DNA from: Neelides folsomi
Lineage: Eukaryota > Arthropoda > Collembola > Neelipleona > Neelidae
DNA: 22,140 nt
Direction of reading: 5' to 3'
Assembly (NCBI GenBank): GCA_034687125.1
Contig: JAQGBZ010000662.1
Span: forward strand, 1-22,140
Part shown: in pieces, positions 1 to 9,529 of the stretch
Numbering within the stretch: position 1 is the stretch's first letter
Layout: every line of letters begins with the position of its first letter
Notes under the pieces: model-generated
What the model saw: the letters and a program-made list of their open reading frames with translations, nothing else
What the model was told of the DNA's origin: nothing
Database searches by the model: none
Translations under genes and position numbers: made by a program

Positions 1-28
1 TATACCTATGCCGGGAACATAGAAAAAG

Positions 29-75
29 GTGATCTTAACCGAGGGGTGATCTTAACCGAGGTGATCTTAACCGAG
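29..75. repeat. 15-bp tandem repeat, 3 copies
   Basis: The unit gtgatcttaaccgag occurs at 29-43, 46-60 and 61-75; two extra G bases separate the first two copies. It directly abuts the pseudogene fragment that begins near base 82. No function is visible. Confidence 0.85.
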
Positions 76-81
76 GTAGAG

Positions 82-715
82 TGTATTTCCAAAGAAGTTC
101 TTAGAAATGTTTATGATTCAATCTACTCTTGTTACCCATTGGATAGAGTGACTGAAGAGAATTTAATTTTAAAATCACATTTGTTGCCTCATTATCAATC
201 CTTGAATCCCAAAATGAAAGGATTAATGGAATCAAGATAGAAGAATTGAATTTACCAATACGTTTTAAAGCCATAAGATACAATTTTAGATATTTAAATA
301 AATTTAGAAAATTTCTCAAATTTGAAACTCCCAATTCAAAAAAATTGCTCTTGAAGAACATCCTGAAAATACAATTGTTCATGGATTTAGATATTTTGAA
401 AGATCGTGCCGATACAGGAAACATGATTTTGAAATGATTTGAAAAAATGTTTATCCATTTTCTATAATATTTTGCAAATTGATCATGAATTAATTATGGA
501 AATAAATTTCCTTCTTGCTTTTCAATATCGTCAAAGATTGAAGTCTGATGATAAAGAAAATTTTAAATAAGAAGCAGATCATTTTGAGAACAAATTATGG
601 TCAATTACAAGATTCAATTTAGTGAGATCCTATCAAGATGAAATTATGGGAAGCAAACAATATATCAACGATAAGAAACGAATCAAATTTTGTCTTTATA
701 TTCTAATGCATACAA
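82..715 (+). pseudogene. Decayed paralogue of exon 3 of the NB-ARC/ankyrin gene
   Basis: Translation in shifting frames matches the middle exon (4143-4828) of the intact gene downstream. Frame 1 (about 82-215) gives a segment containing YPLDRVTEENLILKSHLLP, against YPLGRITENNLILKSDLLP. From about 225 the match moves to frame 3 (LPIRFKAIRYN against LPNRFKIMDYN). From about 344 it moves to frame 2 (ENTIVHGFRYFE against QNTIIDGLKYYE). From about 440 it returns to frame 1 (HELIMEINFLL against HEIIVEINYIL) and meets a stop at 568-570. At least three frameshifts and several stops rule out a working gene. Only the helical linker exon is recognisable; other exons may lie left of the window or be lost. 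It shows that this NLR-like family has more than one local copy. Confidence 0.8.
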
Positions 716-1620
716 TATACAGCGAAATGTTTTGAGAAATGGTAATAATAATATATAATAATATGATATTTTTTAATAGATATACTATACATAGGTAAAT
801 GTAATATGTTACTAATGATAAGTAAGTGTAATAAGTGAAAGTATAAACATGGTGTGTACAAGTATACAAGTATATTGTAGTGTGTATGATGTGTATGGCT
901 TCATATGTGGGGGGAGACAAAGGGAGCCGGTGGAGTGCAAGGGGATGTGTGTGTTAGTGTTGTGATGTATCGAGTGGGAGAAGTGGAGGGCCGAGGGAGA
1001 GATCCTTAAGGTCTCTTGTTTGACTTTTCCTCTCCCCACTTCCTCAGATTTGTTAAGACCGATCCTATTGAACGCTCGGTTTCTTATATTTATAAAACAC
1101 CTTAATAAATTGAGATATAACAAATACAGTCGGACTATTCAATATTTCACTTTCATTAACAGTCCATTTAACCATCTAAAGTAGTTGCATTGATAGTTAA
1201 AAGTCTTCATACTTTTAACTATACTTCGAGAACCTAGAAGTTAACAGAGTTTGATAATGTGGACTCTGTGACTTTGTGGCCGAAAGAGAGAAAAAGACGG
1301 GGCTTACACTCGCAGCCATTCCAACACAATCCAGCAGCAGCCGAAAGAGGCGCAGCAACAACAATCACAATCAACACCCATTTACACTTCCATACCACTG
1401 CATAAACCAATTAGGCACCCAAAGAAACACATTAATAATCTAATTACAAGCCCGATAATGTATAATTCATATATGTACTTATTCAGTTAACATTAATAAG
1501 ACATTGGGCGATAAGTACGATTAAAGTAGTCAATTCTATATTCTGCTACATGAATCAGGATTGGTTATTTAATTTGGGTTATTAGAGACATTTAATGTGC
1601 ATAGAAGCTAAATACTGCGC
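716..1620. other. Intergenic region, no gene recognised
   Basis: AT-rich DNA around a purine-rich, GC-richer patch (about 905-1080) and a second GC-richer patch (about 1270-1400). Open frames on the minus strand here are short and low-complexity (T/Y/I/H-rich) and look like chance. No TATA box, RNA gene or transposon end could be supported. Confidence 0.5.
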
Positions 1621-1630
1621 CTTGCATCTT

Positions 1631-1885
1631 TGGTGTGTAGTTGTGTGCTAGCTTGTATGTGTGGTGTGTAGTTGTGTGGTAACTTGTATGTGTGGTGTGT
1701 AGTTGTGTGCTAGCTTGTATGTGTGGTGTATAGTTGTGTGGTAACTTGTATGTGTGATTGTGGGCTAACTTGTAGCCTAGATAGGGATTGTAAAGTATGA
1801 GTGTGGATTGTGTGTGGTTGAGTGTTAGCTTATATGTGTAGTTATGTCCTAATTTGGTGTGTGGTGTGTGCTAGCTTGTAGTTGC
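1631..1885. repeat. 31-bp GT-rich minisatellite, alternating 62-bp higher-order unit
   Basis: Copies of a unit beginning tggtgtgtagttgtgtg start at 1631, 1662, 1693 and 1724, exactly 31 bp apart. The variable part alternates between gctagcttg and ggtaacttg, so the array looks like duplicated 62-bp dimers. From about 1755 to 1885 the repeats decay but keep the TGTG and GCTAGCTTGTA words. Confidence 0.85.
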
Positions 1886-1889
1886 CGGA

Positions 1890-2640
1890 ATATTTAAATC
1901 TTAAATGTCAATTATATTATACAAATTATATTTAAATGAAAATAACATTAATACATTATAAACACTAATTTATCGTAAATATAATGATGATAAAGAATGA
2001 TTAAAAATATATCAACACAGTATCCAGTATGCTTGTAAATCATATTTTTATATTAAGCGCATAAATTTATATTATTAATCTGTCATATGTTAATGACGTA
2101 ATTAGAAATAATGAGTTCTTGAGGAGCCAGAAGAGTCATTCAACTTGCGCCCAAGGACATTTTAGTATCCTTCCCTTATTATTTTTTAATCTTCTTTCTT
2201 CATTTATTGACTCGTCTCCTCGGTCCCCTACTCCTCACTTCCCACTGTCCTTCAAATTGTTACTTGAACTCAAATCTAGTCCTATTTTAACTCATCAAAT
2301 TGCATTTATTGTAAATTCTTAAAGCTTTTGTTTATTAATTTTTGTTTTAACACAAGCCCATAATACTCAAACAAGTAGTATACCTAATATACATTTCCTA
2401 ACTATGAGAATTAACGAGTCAATTAAACTTTGATATACCTCAGTACTTTCTCTCTCAAAATATTCACTGTAAACCATGTTTTAAATTATAAAGTCATCAA
2501 TTATATTGGCATTTAACAAAAATTATTTAAACAAAATAAAAATTAAATTTTAATTAAATTAAATTATTAATTTTAATTAACTTAAATAATTTAAAGATTT
2601 ATTATTTAAAATCTGAAAAATATTATAAAATTTAATACAA
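1890..2640. other. Intergenic and probable 5' flank of the NLR-like gene
   Basis: No convincing gene. A pyrimidine-rich stretch lies at about 2160-2250. Bases 2515-2640 are almost pure A/T (runs of ttaatt and aattaa) just upstream of the probable start codon at 2650, so the promoter should lie here. I cannot point to a specific TATA or initiator element. Confidence 0.4.
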
Positions 2641-2649
2641 ATCAATCCA

Positions 2650-5600
2650 ATGGCATCTTCAAGTTCTCTTCAAGGTACGTATTTCGAATTTGGTTAAAAA
2701 TAAAAGAAACTTTAAATAAAATGATTGAAAGGATAAAATTTAAAAATATAAATGATTCTTAAATTGGATTCTTGAATGTTCGAAAGTTTTAGCAAATAAT
2801 CATTATGACTCAAAAGATGTTGAAAAACTGTATTTAAATTTAAATATAATTGAAAAATATCAGTTTAATGAAAACCAATATCCACAAGTTGCATATTCCA
2901 ATGCAATTACAAAATGGATTAACAAAAAAAGTCCCACAAATATTGAAATAGATCTAATTAAGGCTTTACGAAACATGAATTGGAATAAAGTGGCGGATGA
3001 AATTTCTAGACTTTTTATTGTGACTCAAACTCAAATTGACAAATTTTGGAACCCCCCCCAAAAAGTAACAAATTTTTCCGGGAGGGAAAATTATTTAAAA
3101 CAAATTGATGATTTATTTAATGCAAATGCAATTTACCTTATCGTTTCTGCATTTGTTGGAATGGGAGGAATTGGAAAAACTTCATTGGTCTCCGAATATG
3201 TTTGGAGAAATTTCCGTAAATACAAAAAAATTGTTTGGTTTAATTCTGATTCCAAGGATGATTTGCTCAATAAAGAATATCTTAAATTTGGTGAAGAATT
3301 GAAAATCATTGAAGACGGTCAAGCCAATATTGAACCTGTTAAGAAATGGTTTGAAAATGAAAAAAATCATGGCTGGTTAATTGTATTTGATAATGTGGAA
3401 AATGCGGAATCAACAGAAAAATACATTCCAAATATTGGAGGCAAAATTTTAATAACTTCAAGATTTCGATGTTTTGATGATTTGAATTATAAAATTCAAA
3501 TTGAAGTAAATCATTTTGAATTTCAAGATGTGAAAGATTACTTGAAAAAAATCATTCCAGATGCTTATGAAAAAGAATCCGAAAAAACAATCAATGATTT
3601 TGGAAATCAACTTCAATTTCATCCACTTGCAATTTCCCAAGCTACTTCTTATATTAAAAAAAATAATATCACTATAAGAATTTATATTGAACAGAATGAA
3701 ATAGAAAAAAACAATTTGGAAAAAACAATTACTGAGGAAATTAAATTAAAAAATCTTTTAATAAAAGATTATATTTTTCTGTTTTCGACGTTTATGAGTT
3801 CTATAAGAAAAGTTCACAGTTTGAGCCAAGAAGCTTTTGATAATTTGAACCAAATTGCATTTTTATTACCAGAAAAAATTCCAAGGATTTTGTTTAAAGA
3901 ACACGTTTTAAAAATGCTTCAAGATTATTCACTAATTACATTGGAAGATGAAACATTTTTGTTTATTCATCGTCTTGTTCAGAAATCATTATTATTTAAA
4001 ATTTCTGGAAACTTTACGTCTAATGAAGATCTTGAAATGTAAGTCAAGATAAAATAAATAATATTTTTATATTAGTTTAATTTAATATTGAAATTGAAAT
4101 TTATAAAATGATAAAAGATTAAAGTTTAGAATTCATTTTAAGGTATCCTGGAAATATGACAAAAAAAATAATTCAGAAAGCTTATAGATTGATTGATATG
4201 AATTATCCATTGGGGAGGATAACAGAAAATAATCTGATTTTAAAATCCGATTTATTGCCCCAGTATCACTCTTTGAATAAACATTACAGTAACTTTAATG
4301 GAATAATCTTAAATGAAATTAAATTACCAAATCGTTTCAAAATAATGGATTATAATTTAAAAAGAACATCTTTATACAATTATGCAAAATCGAATTTGGA
4401 TTTGTTTTCAAAAAAACCAAATTTTTTTCTCAAAAATTCACAAAATACAATTATTGATGGGCTGAAGTACTATGAATTGTCTTGCAATGAAAATGATTTT
4501 GATAAAAATGTTGAATATTTAGAAAAAAGTTTCAAAATTTTTCAAAAGCTTTTGAAAGCAAAACATGAAATAATTGTTGAGATTAATTACATTCTTACTA
4601 TTAAACATCGCCGAAGATTATATATTAATCAAAACGATTTCAATCAAGATCAAACAAAATCTTATTTAGATTTTGATGAAGATATTGATAAAGAACATAA
4701 TTTAGCATTTTCATATTACATTGAATCAAACAGATTTAAAGATCTTGGTGATCTTTTAAAACGAGAAGAAATTTTGAATTGTTATTCTTACGCCTACAAA
4801 TTGCAAAAAAACAAATTGAACAGAAATGGTGAAAACATTTATTTATCTAAATATTAAATGAATTATATGATATTATTACTTAAATAAGAACAAATTTGAA
4901 AATAAATTTTGCAATTTAAATATTTGAATACATTTAATAAATAATGAATTTTTATTTAGATTGGATTATTTTTATAAGTTCTGAGTTGTCACAAAGTTAC
5001 AATTCAAAAGAATATTTGGAACTATTGTTCTTTAAATTATTCGATAAAAAACTTGAAATAGATTCTTTTGAAGAAGAAAATCTCTCTGATTTATATCGTG
5101 ATTTAATTGAATTGTGGGTTAATGAAAAACAATCTGGAATTTCATTAGATCTTATATTTCTTGAAATATTACGACATGAGTTGAAATGGGCAAAGTTTGT
5201 TGAAAAAATTGAGGTAAGTTAAAAATTTATATTATAAATTGTATTACCAATTGTATATCTTATATTATAAAGCATTTTTTAATTTTAGTCAAATATTATT
5301 AAATGGAAGCGACCGCACATTCAATTAATGACTGAAGTTATTGAAAAATTATTCAGAGATTACCCAAAATTCAAAGAAACTTTTTTGGAGAATCAAACAA
5401 ATATTGATGATGAAATTACTAATTGTATAAATGATAACAAAATTCAAATTGAGTTTAACAGTTATGAAATCTCTACAATCTTACATGACGTAGTTGAATT
5501 GCAATTAGTTCGAGTCTTTAAACACTTTATTAAAAAAGGAGCAAAATTAAATATTAGAAATAAAGAAAATCTAACCCCTTTGCAAATTGCAACAAAACAT

Positions 5601-7571
5601 GAATCAATAGAGATTGTAAAATTACTTTTAGATCGAGGAGATCGATCGAATATTGATGATGTAGATGAATACGATAGAACTCCACTTCATTACGCTTCAA
5701 ATAATGGAAATGTGGAAGTTGTGAAAATACTTTTAGAAAAAGGATCAAAAATAGATGCCGTAGATAAATTCAATTGCATTTCTTTGCATTTAGCTTCAAG
5801 TAAAGGACATATAAAAGTTGTGAAATTACTTTTAAAAAAAGAATCAAAAATTGATGCTTTAACTAAATTCAATATGACTCCTTTACATTGGGCTTCGTTT
5901 AATGGGCATTTAGAAGTTGTGAAATTACTTTTAGAAAAAGGATCAAAAATTGATTCATTAGATAAATCCAATATGACTCCTTTAAATTGGGCTTCGTATA
6001 ATGGGCATTTAGAAGTTGTGAAATTACTTTTAGAAAAAGAATCAAAAATTGATTCATTAGATGAATTCAATATGACTCCTTTACATTTAGCTTCGTTTAA
6101 TGGGCATTTAGAAGTTGTAAAATTACTTTTAGAAAAAGGATTAAAAATTGATGCTTTAACTAAATCAAATTTGACTCCTTTACATCGGGCTTCGTTTAAT
6201 GGGCATTTAGAAGTTGTGAAATTACTTTTAGAAAAAGGATCAAAAACTGATGCTTTAAATAAATTACATTTGATTTCTTTACATTGGGCTTCGTATAAAG
6301 GGGTTTTAGAAGTTGTGAAATTACTTTTAGAAAAAGGATCAAAAATTGATGATTTAGATGAATCCAATGAGATTCCTTTACATAATGCTTCGTATAATGG
6401 GCATTTAGAAGTTGTAAAATTACTTTTAAAAAAAGGATCAAAAATTGATGCTTTAACTAAATTCAATAAGACTTCTTTACATTGGGCTTCGTATAATGGG
6501 CATTTAGAAGTTGTGAAATTACTTTTAGAAAAAGGATCAAAAATTGATTCATTAAATAAATCCAATATGACTCCTTTACATTGGGCTTCGTATAATGGGC
6601 ATTTAGAAGTTGTGAAATTACTTTTAGAAAAAGAATCAAAAATTGATTCATTAGATAAATCCAATATGGCTCCTTTACATTTAGCTTCGTTTAATGGGCA
6701 TTTAGAAGTTGTGAAATTACTTTTAGAAAAAGGATCAAAAATTGATGCTTTAACTAAATTCAATATGACTCCTTTACATTGGGCTTCGTTTAATGGGCAT
6801 TTAGAAGTTGTTAAATTGCTTTTAGAAAATAGATCAAAAATTGATTCATTAGATGAATTCAATAGGACTTCTTTACATTGGGCTTCGTATCAAGGGCGTT
6901 TAGAAGTTGTGAAATTACTATCAGAAAAACCATCAAAAATTGATGATTTAGATAAATTTAATGAGATTCCTTTACATAATGCTTCACAAAATGGACATTT
7001 AGAAGTTGTGAAATTACTTTTAGAAAAAGAATCAAAAATTGATGCTTTAACTAAATTCAATATGACTCCTTTACATTGGGCTTCGTTTAATGGGCATTTA
7101 GAAGTTGTGAAATTACTTTTAGAAAAAGGATCAAAAATTGATTCATTAGATAAATCCAATATGACTCCTTTAAATTGGGCTTCGTATAATGGGCATTTAG
7201 AAGTTGTGAAATTACTTTTAGAAAAAGAATCAAAAATTGATTCATTAGATAAATCCAATATGGCTCCTTTACATTTAGCTTCGTTTAATGGGCATTTAGA
7301 AGTTGTGAAATTACTTTTAGAAAAAGGATCAAAAATTGATGCTTTAACTAAATTCAATATGACTCCTTTACATTGGGCTTCGTTTAATGGGCATTTAGAA
7401 GTTGTGAAATTACTTTTAGAAAAAGGATCAAAACTTGATACATTAGATAAATCCAATATGGCTCCTTTACAATTAGCTAAGTTTAATGGTCATTTAGAAG
7501 TTGTGAAATTACTTTTAGAAAAAGGATCAAATCCTGACATTGTAACTAAATATAGTTGTATAATTGTTTAA
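2650..7571 (+). CDS. NLR-like protein: Death-fold, NB-ARC NTPase, ankyrin repeats
   Basis: Exons 2650-2674, 2793-4038, 4143-4828, 4960-5213 and 5289-7571; 4,494 nt, about 1,497 aa. Downstream donors are GTAAGT (4039, 5214) and GTGAAA (4829); all phases agree. Exon 2 opens with the last helices of a Death-fold domain (about 9-78: a KW..KK..T.ieLIkALR..nwn.vAdei pattern). NB-ARC follows: P-loop GMGGIGKT (Lys137), Walker B LIVFDN (Asp208), ILITSR sensor (about 229-232), HPLAIS as GLPL (about 285) and IHRLVQ (His401) in the MHD-like position. About 415-740 is helical with no family I recognise. Residues about 829-1489 are 20 ankyrin repeats after one degenerate repeat. This is the architecture of animal NLR/APAF1-type intracellular sensors: nucleotide-driven oligomerisation, ankyrins for ligand sensing or autoinhibition, and the Death fold for signalling. 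It has no signal peptide or membrane segment. The 5' exon is uncertain (see findings). The immune or apoptotic role is inferred. Confidence 0.8.
5562..7544 (+). repeat. 99-bp coding tandem array (20 ankyrin repeats) with 594-bp higher-order period
   Basis: Each 99-bp unit encodes one 33-aa ankyrin repeat around TPLHWAS.NGHLEVVKLLLEKGSKID. The first unit is one codon longer. Units six apart resemble each other most (4/10/16, 5/11/17, 6/12/18, 7/13/19, 8/14, 9/15), giving a 594-bp higher-order unit. By eye, units 4-5 (from 5862) and 16-17 (from 7050) are identical at DNA level over about 200 bp, exactly 1,188 bp apart. This points to recent unequal exchange or gene conversion. Confidence 0.9.
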
Positions 7572-7676
7572 TATTCTTTGAATCATGTTTAATTTAGAAG
7601 TATTTATTTAGTTTATATTCTGTTTTTTAAAGTATTGTTTGAATATTATATTTTTAAATTGTTTTAAAATTATTGT

Positions 7677-7682
7677 AATAAA
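7677..7682 (+). terminator. Polyadenylation signal AATAAA of the NLR-like gene
   Basis: Canonical AATAAA 106 nt after the stop codon at 7569-7571, in AT/T-rich DNA typical of a short 3' UTR. The hexamer is common by chance in such DNA. Confidence 0.45.
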
Positions 7683-7689
7683 CTTATTA

Positions 7690-8030
7690 ATATACATATA
7701 GTTTGCTAATAAAATATATATCCCCTCTTTTGAATGCGAATTTGAAAAGTCATTAAAGAACTGATAAAATATTACTTTATATTACAATGGAAAAATATGA
7801 AAATAGGAATGGAATTTAATTCAAAAATTTAACTCATATTAGTAAACATGAATTAGCGGACAAAAACCGTCTCTGGGAAAAATGAGTATTTTAGAGTTAT
7901 GAGTTTCCACAGATTTTCTTAATTTCATTTATTTAGAATTTAAAATAAATTCTATAACAAAAAGTCATTAAACAAATATAAATTAGAGCCCAAATGTAAA
8001 ATAGTGATAACAAAATATATTTTATAAATT
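7690..8030. other. Intergenic, nothing recognised
   Basis: AT-rich DNA between the NLR-like gene and the transposon relic. I see no open frame, RNA gene or repeat that can be supported. Confidence 0.4.
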
Positions 8031-8039
8031 AAGTCAATC

Positions 8040-8415
8040 GAATAATACAAGATTAAGAGAATTCCAAAATGGCCTTTTCTCATGAGGAATCAAATGGCTT
8101 ATCTTTCGGAGATCTGTTGTGAGTGATGCAGAAAGTGGAATTGATCGTTCATACATGTTCGGAAGAAATTGGCAAAGTTTCTCGTGTTGCCAGAAAGAAT
8201 TGCTATTGAAACCCGGACACATCAAAGCAAGATTGAAGTGGGCCAAGGATCATTGAGATAGGACAATGGAGCAATGGAAAGTCATTATGGTCAGACGAAA
8301 CTCCATATTACTCGTTTGGTCAAGGAAAAGGTCGAAACGTCTGGAGGAAACCCGGGACATCTTTAAATCCGAAGTATGTACGACCAACCGTTAAACACCG
8401 TGGAGGTAAAGAGAA
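8040..8415 (+). pseudogene. Tc1/mariner-type transposase relic
   Basis: Shifting-frame translation gives the Tc1-family block order: a SRVARK segment near 8180, HIKARLKWAKDH from 8218, then RTMEQWKV. After a frameshift near 8285 come WSDETPYYSFGQGKGRNVW and a segment ending LNPKYVRPTVKH. The WSDE aspartate corresponds to the second catalytic acid of the DDE/D triad. An in-frame stop at 8254-8256 and at least two frameshifts make it non-functional. The N-terminal DNA-binding part and the third catalytic acid are missing, and no terminal inverted repeats were found. The open frame on the opposite strand is a shadow. Confidence 0.85.
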
Positions 8416-8419
8416 AGCA

Positions 8420-8860
8420 GCTTTTACTTCATTTTACCATTACGTAAAAGTTTATATGATAGAATATTTGATTATTTATCAATTAATTTGAATTTATGCA
8501 TATATTAAATTAATTACCTCTAAAATAAATTTGAAAGTTTTAGAAATAATCCATTAATTTTATTTATATTATTTTATTGCATTTTAAAAATTTGAATAAA
8601 AAATATATTTATTTTTATATTATTTTGATTATTGCATTTAATTTTATTTATATAAAACTAAAGTTCATGATACTTTTAAATGCTTTATTAAAGAAAAAAG
8701 AAAGTCTCGCCGAGTCATATGCAAAAGAGGAGTATTCATTCGTATTACTCATATACATATTACTTTATAAGATTATAAAATACTTAAACAAGTTTTAACG
8801 GTTATTTACATATCAGAATAAGGAAATGTCAAGTGTACTTTATAAAAATGGCATTGTCAA
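8420..8860. other. AT-rich spacer, no gene recognised
   Basis: Mostly A/T. An open frame at 8577-8798 (73 codons, I/Y/K/F-rich) is what such base composition produces by chance. It has no signal, domain or splice context that I can defend. Confidence 0.4.
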
Positions 8861-8871
8861 GATAAACAAGT

Positions 8872-9125
8872 TTTCGGGCTACATTTCAGAATTGGGAAAT
8901 TTTAGCCATTTTTGGGCTATCCAGGCTACCAAAGCCCGTTTTTGGGCTACCATAACCAGTTTTCAGCCTATCGTTGCCCGTTTCGGGCTATCATAGCCCG
9001 TATCATAGCCCATAGCCCGTAAGGCCATTTTATCTTGTGTAAGGGATCTCGAGGTACGGCCCCCCTACCGTCCGGCCCGGAGGAGCGTCCTCCATCATCC
9101 TCCTCGTAGTTACGTCGCTGCCTTT
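8872..9125. repeat. GC-richer patch with clustered GGGCTA/TAGCCC palindromes
   Basis: From 8872 to about 9020 the words GGGCT(A) and (T)AGCCC recur roughly ten times in both orientations. One perfect short hairpin is cgggcta-tca-tagcccg at 8984-9000. It continues into an abruptly GC-rich stretch (9048-9120) ending near gtagttacgtcgctg. The base composition is unlike the surroundings and suggests a transposon-derived fragment or MITE, but I found no clear terminal inverted repeat or target-site duplication. Confidence 0.55.
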
Positions 9126-9212
9126 AATAAATTTTTAATTATTTTTACTTCTGGACAAGTGGAGGCCGAACACGGGACAAAATAATCTGTTGAGGGATCA
9201 ATGATGGCCATG

Positions 9213-9525
9213 TTAAATAATGAAATAAAGATGAAATGAAATGTAGTCAATCACTGTTTGAATACGTGAGTTTTCCATGAAATTCTCACAAAGATCTTTT
9301 TGATCACATTGGCTACATTGTGGGGCTAGAGCTTTACACATACTTGCCAATTCCTTACAACCATTCCTTGGCTAAAATTTAAGCATCAATATTAAATATT
9401 AATTGAGAATTTAAAATTAATAAAATTAATACAAATATTACGGTTATTGGAATTGGGGTAGAAAACGTAGGGGCGTTTCCATATACTGGCACTATAATGA
9501 ATAAAACAAGTGAAATTACGTTCAT
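9213..9525 (-). CDS. Small secreted cysteine-rich peptide (two exons)
   Basis: Exon 1 runs from 9525 to 9442 and exon 2 from 9371 to the stop at 9213-9215. The intron (9441-9372) begins GTAATA, ends TTTTAG and is phase 0. The predicted product is 80 aa. Residues 1-18 look like a signal peptide: hydrophobic ISLVLFIIVPVY, then a small-residue cleavage context GNA. The mature part has five cysteines, spaced C-x6-C-x6-C-x2-C-x5-C (residues about 33-56), then a hydrophobic tail. An in-frame TAG sits immediately upstream of exon 2, so the splice is needed. The odd cysteine number suggests that a further exon is missed (a possible GTGATT donor follows QT near residue 67), that the peptide dimerises, or that one cysteine is free. 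I do not recognise the family and assign no activity. Confidence 0.5.
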
Positions 9526-9529
9526 GTTG

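Noticed and set aside
2119..2322. Open frame of 67 codons in a pyrimidine-rich patch
   Set aside because: Composition-driven Ser/Pro/Leu text; no signal, domain or splice evidence.
5690..6862. Long antisense open frame (390 codons) across the ankyrin array, with smaller ones beside it
   Set aside because: It is the mirror of the 99-bp repeat, a multiple of three with almost no stop on that strand. The protein is itself a monotonous 33-aa repeat without any known fold. No splice or start context supports it.
2975..7571. Bacterial (endosymbiont or laterally transferred) origin for the NB-ARC/ankyrin gene
   Set aside because: Several phase-consistent GT-AG introns, a Death-fold N-terminus and surrounding animal genes argue for a native or long-resident nuclear gene.
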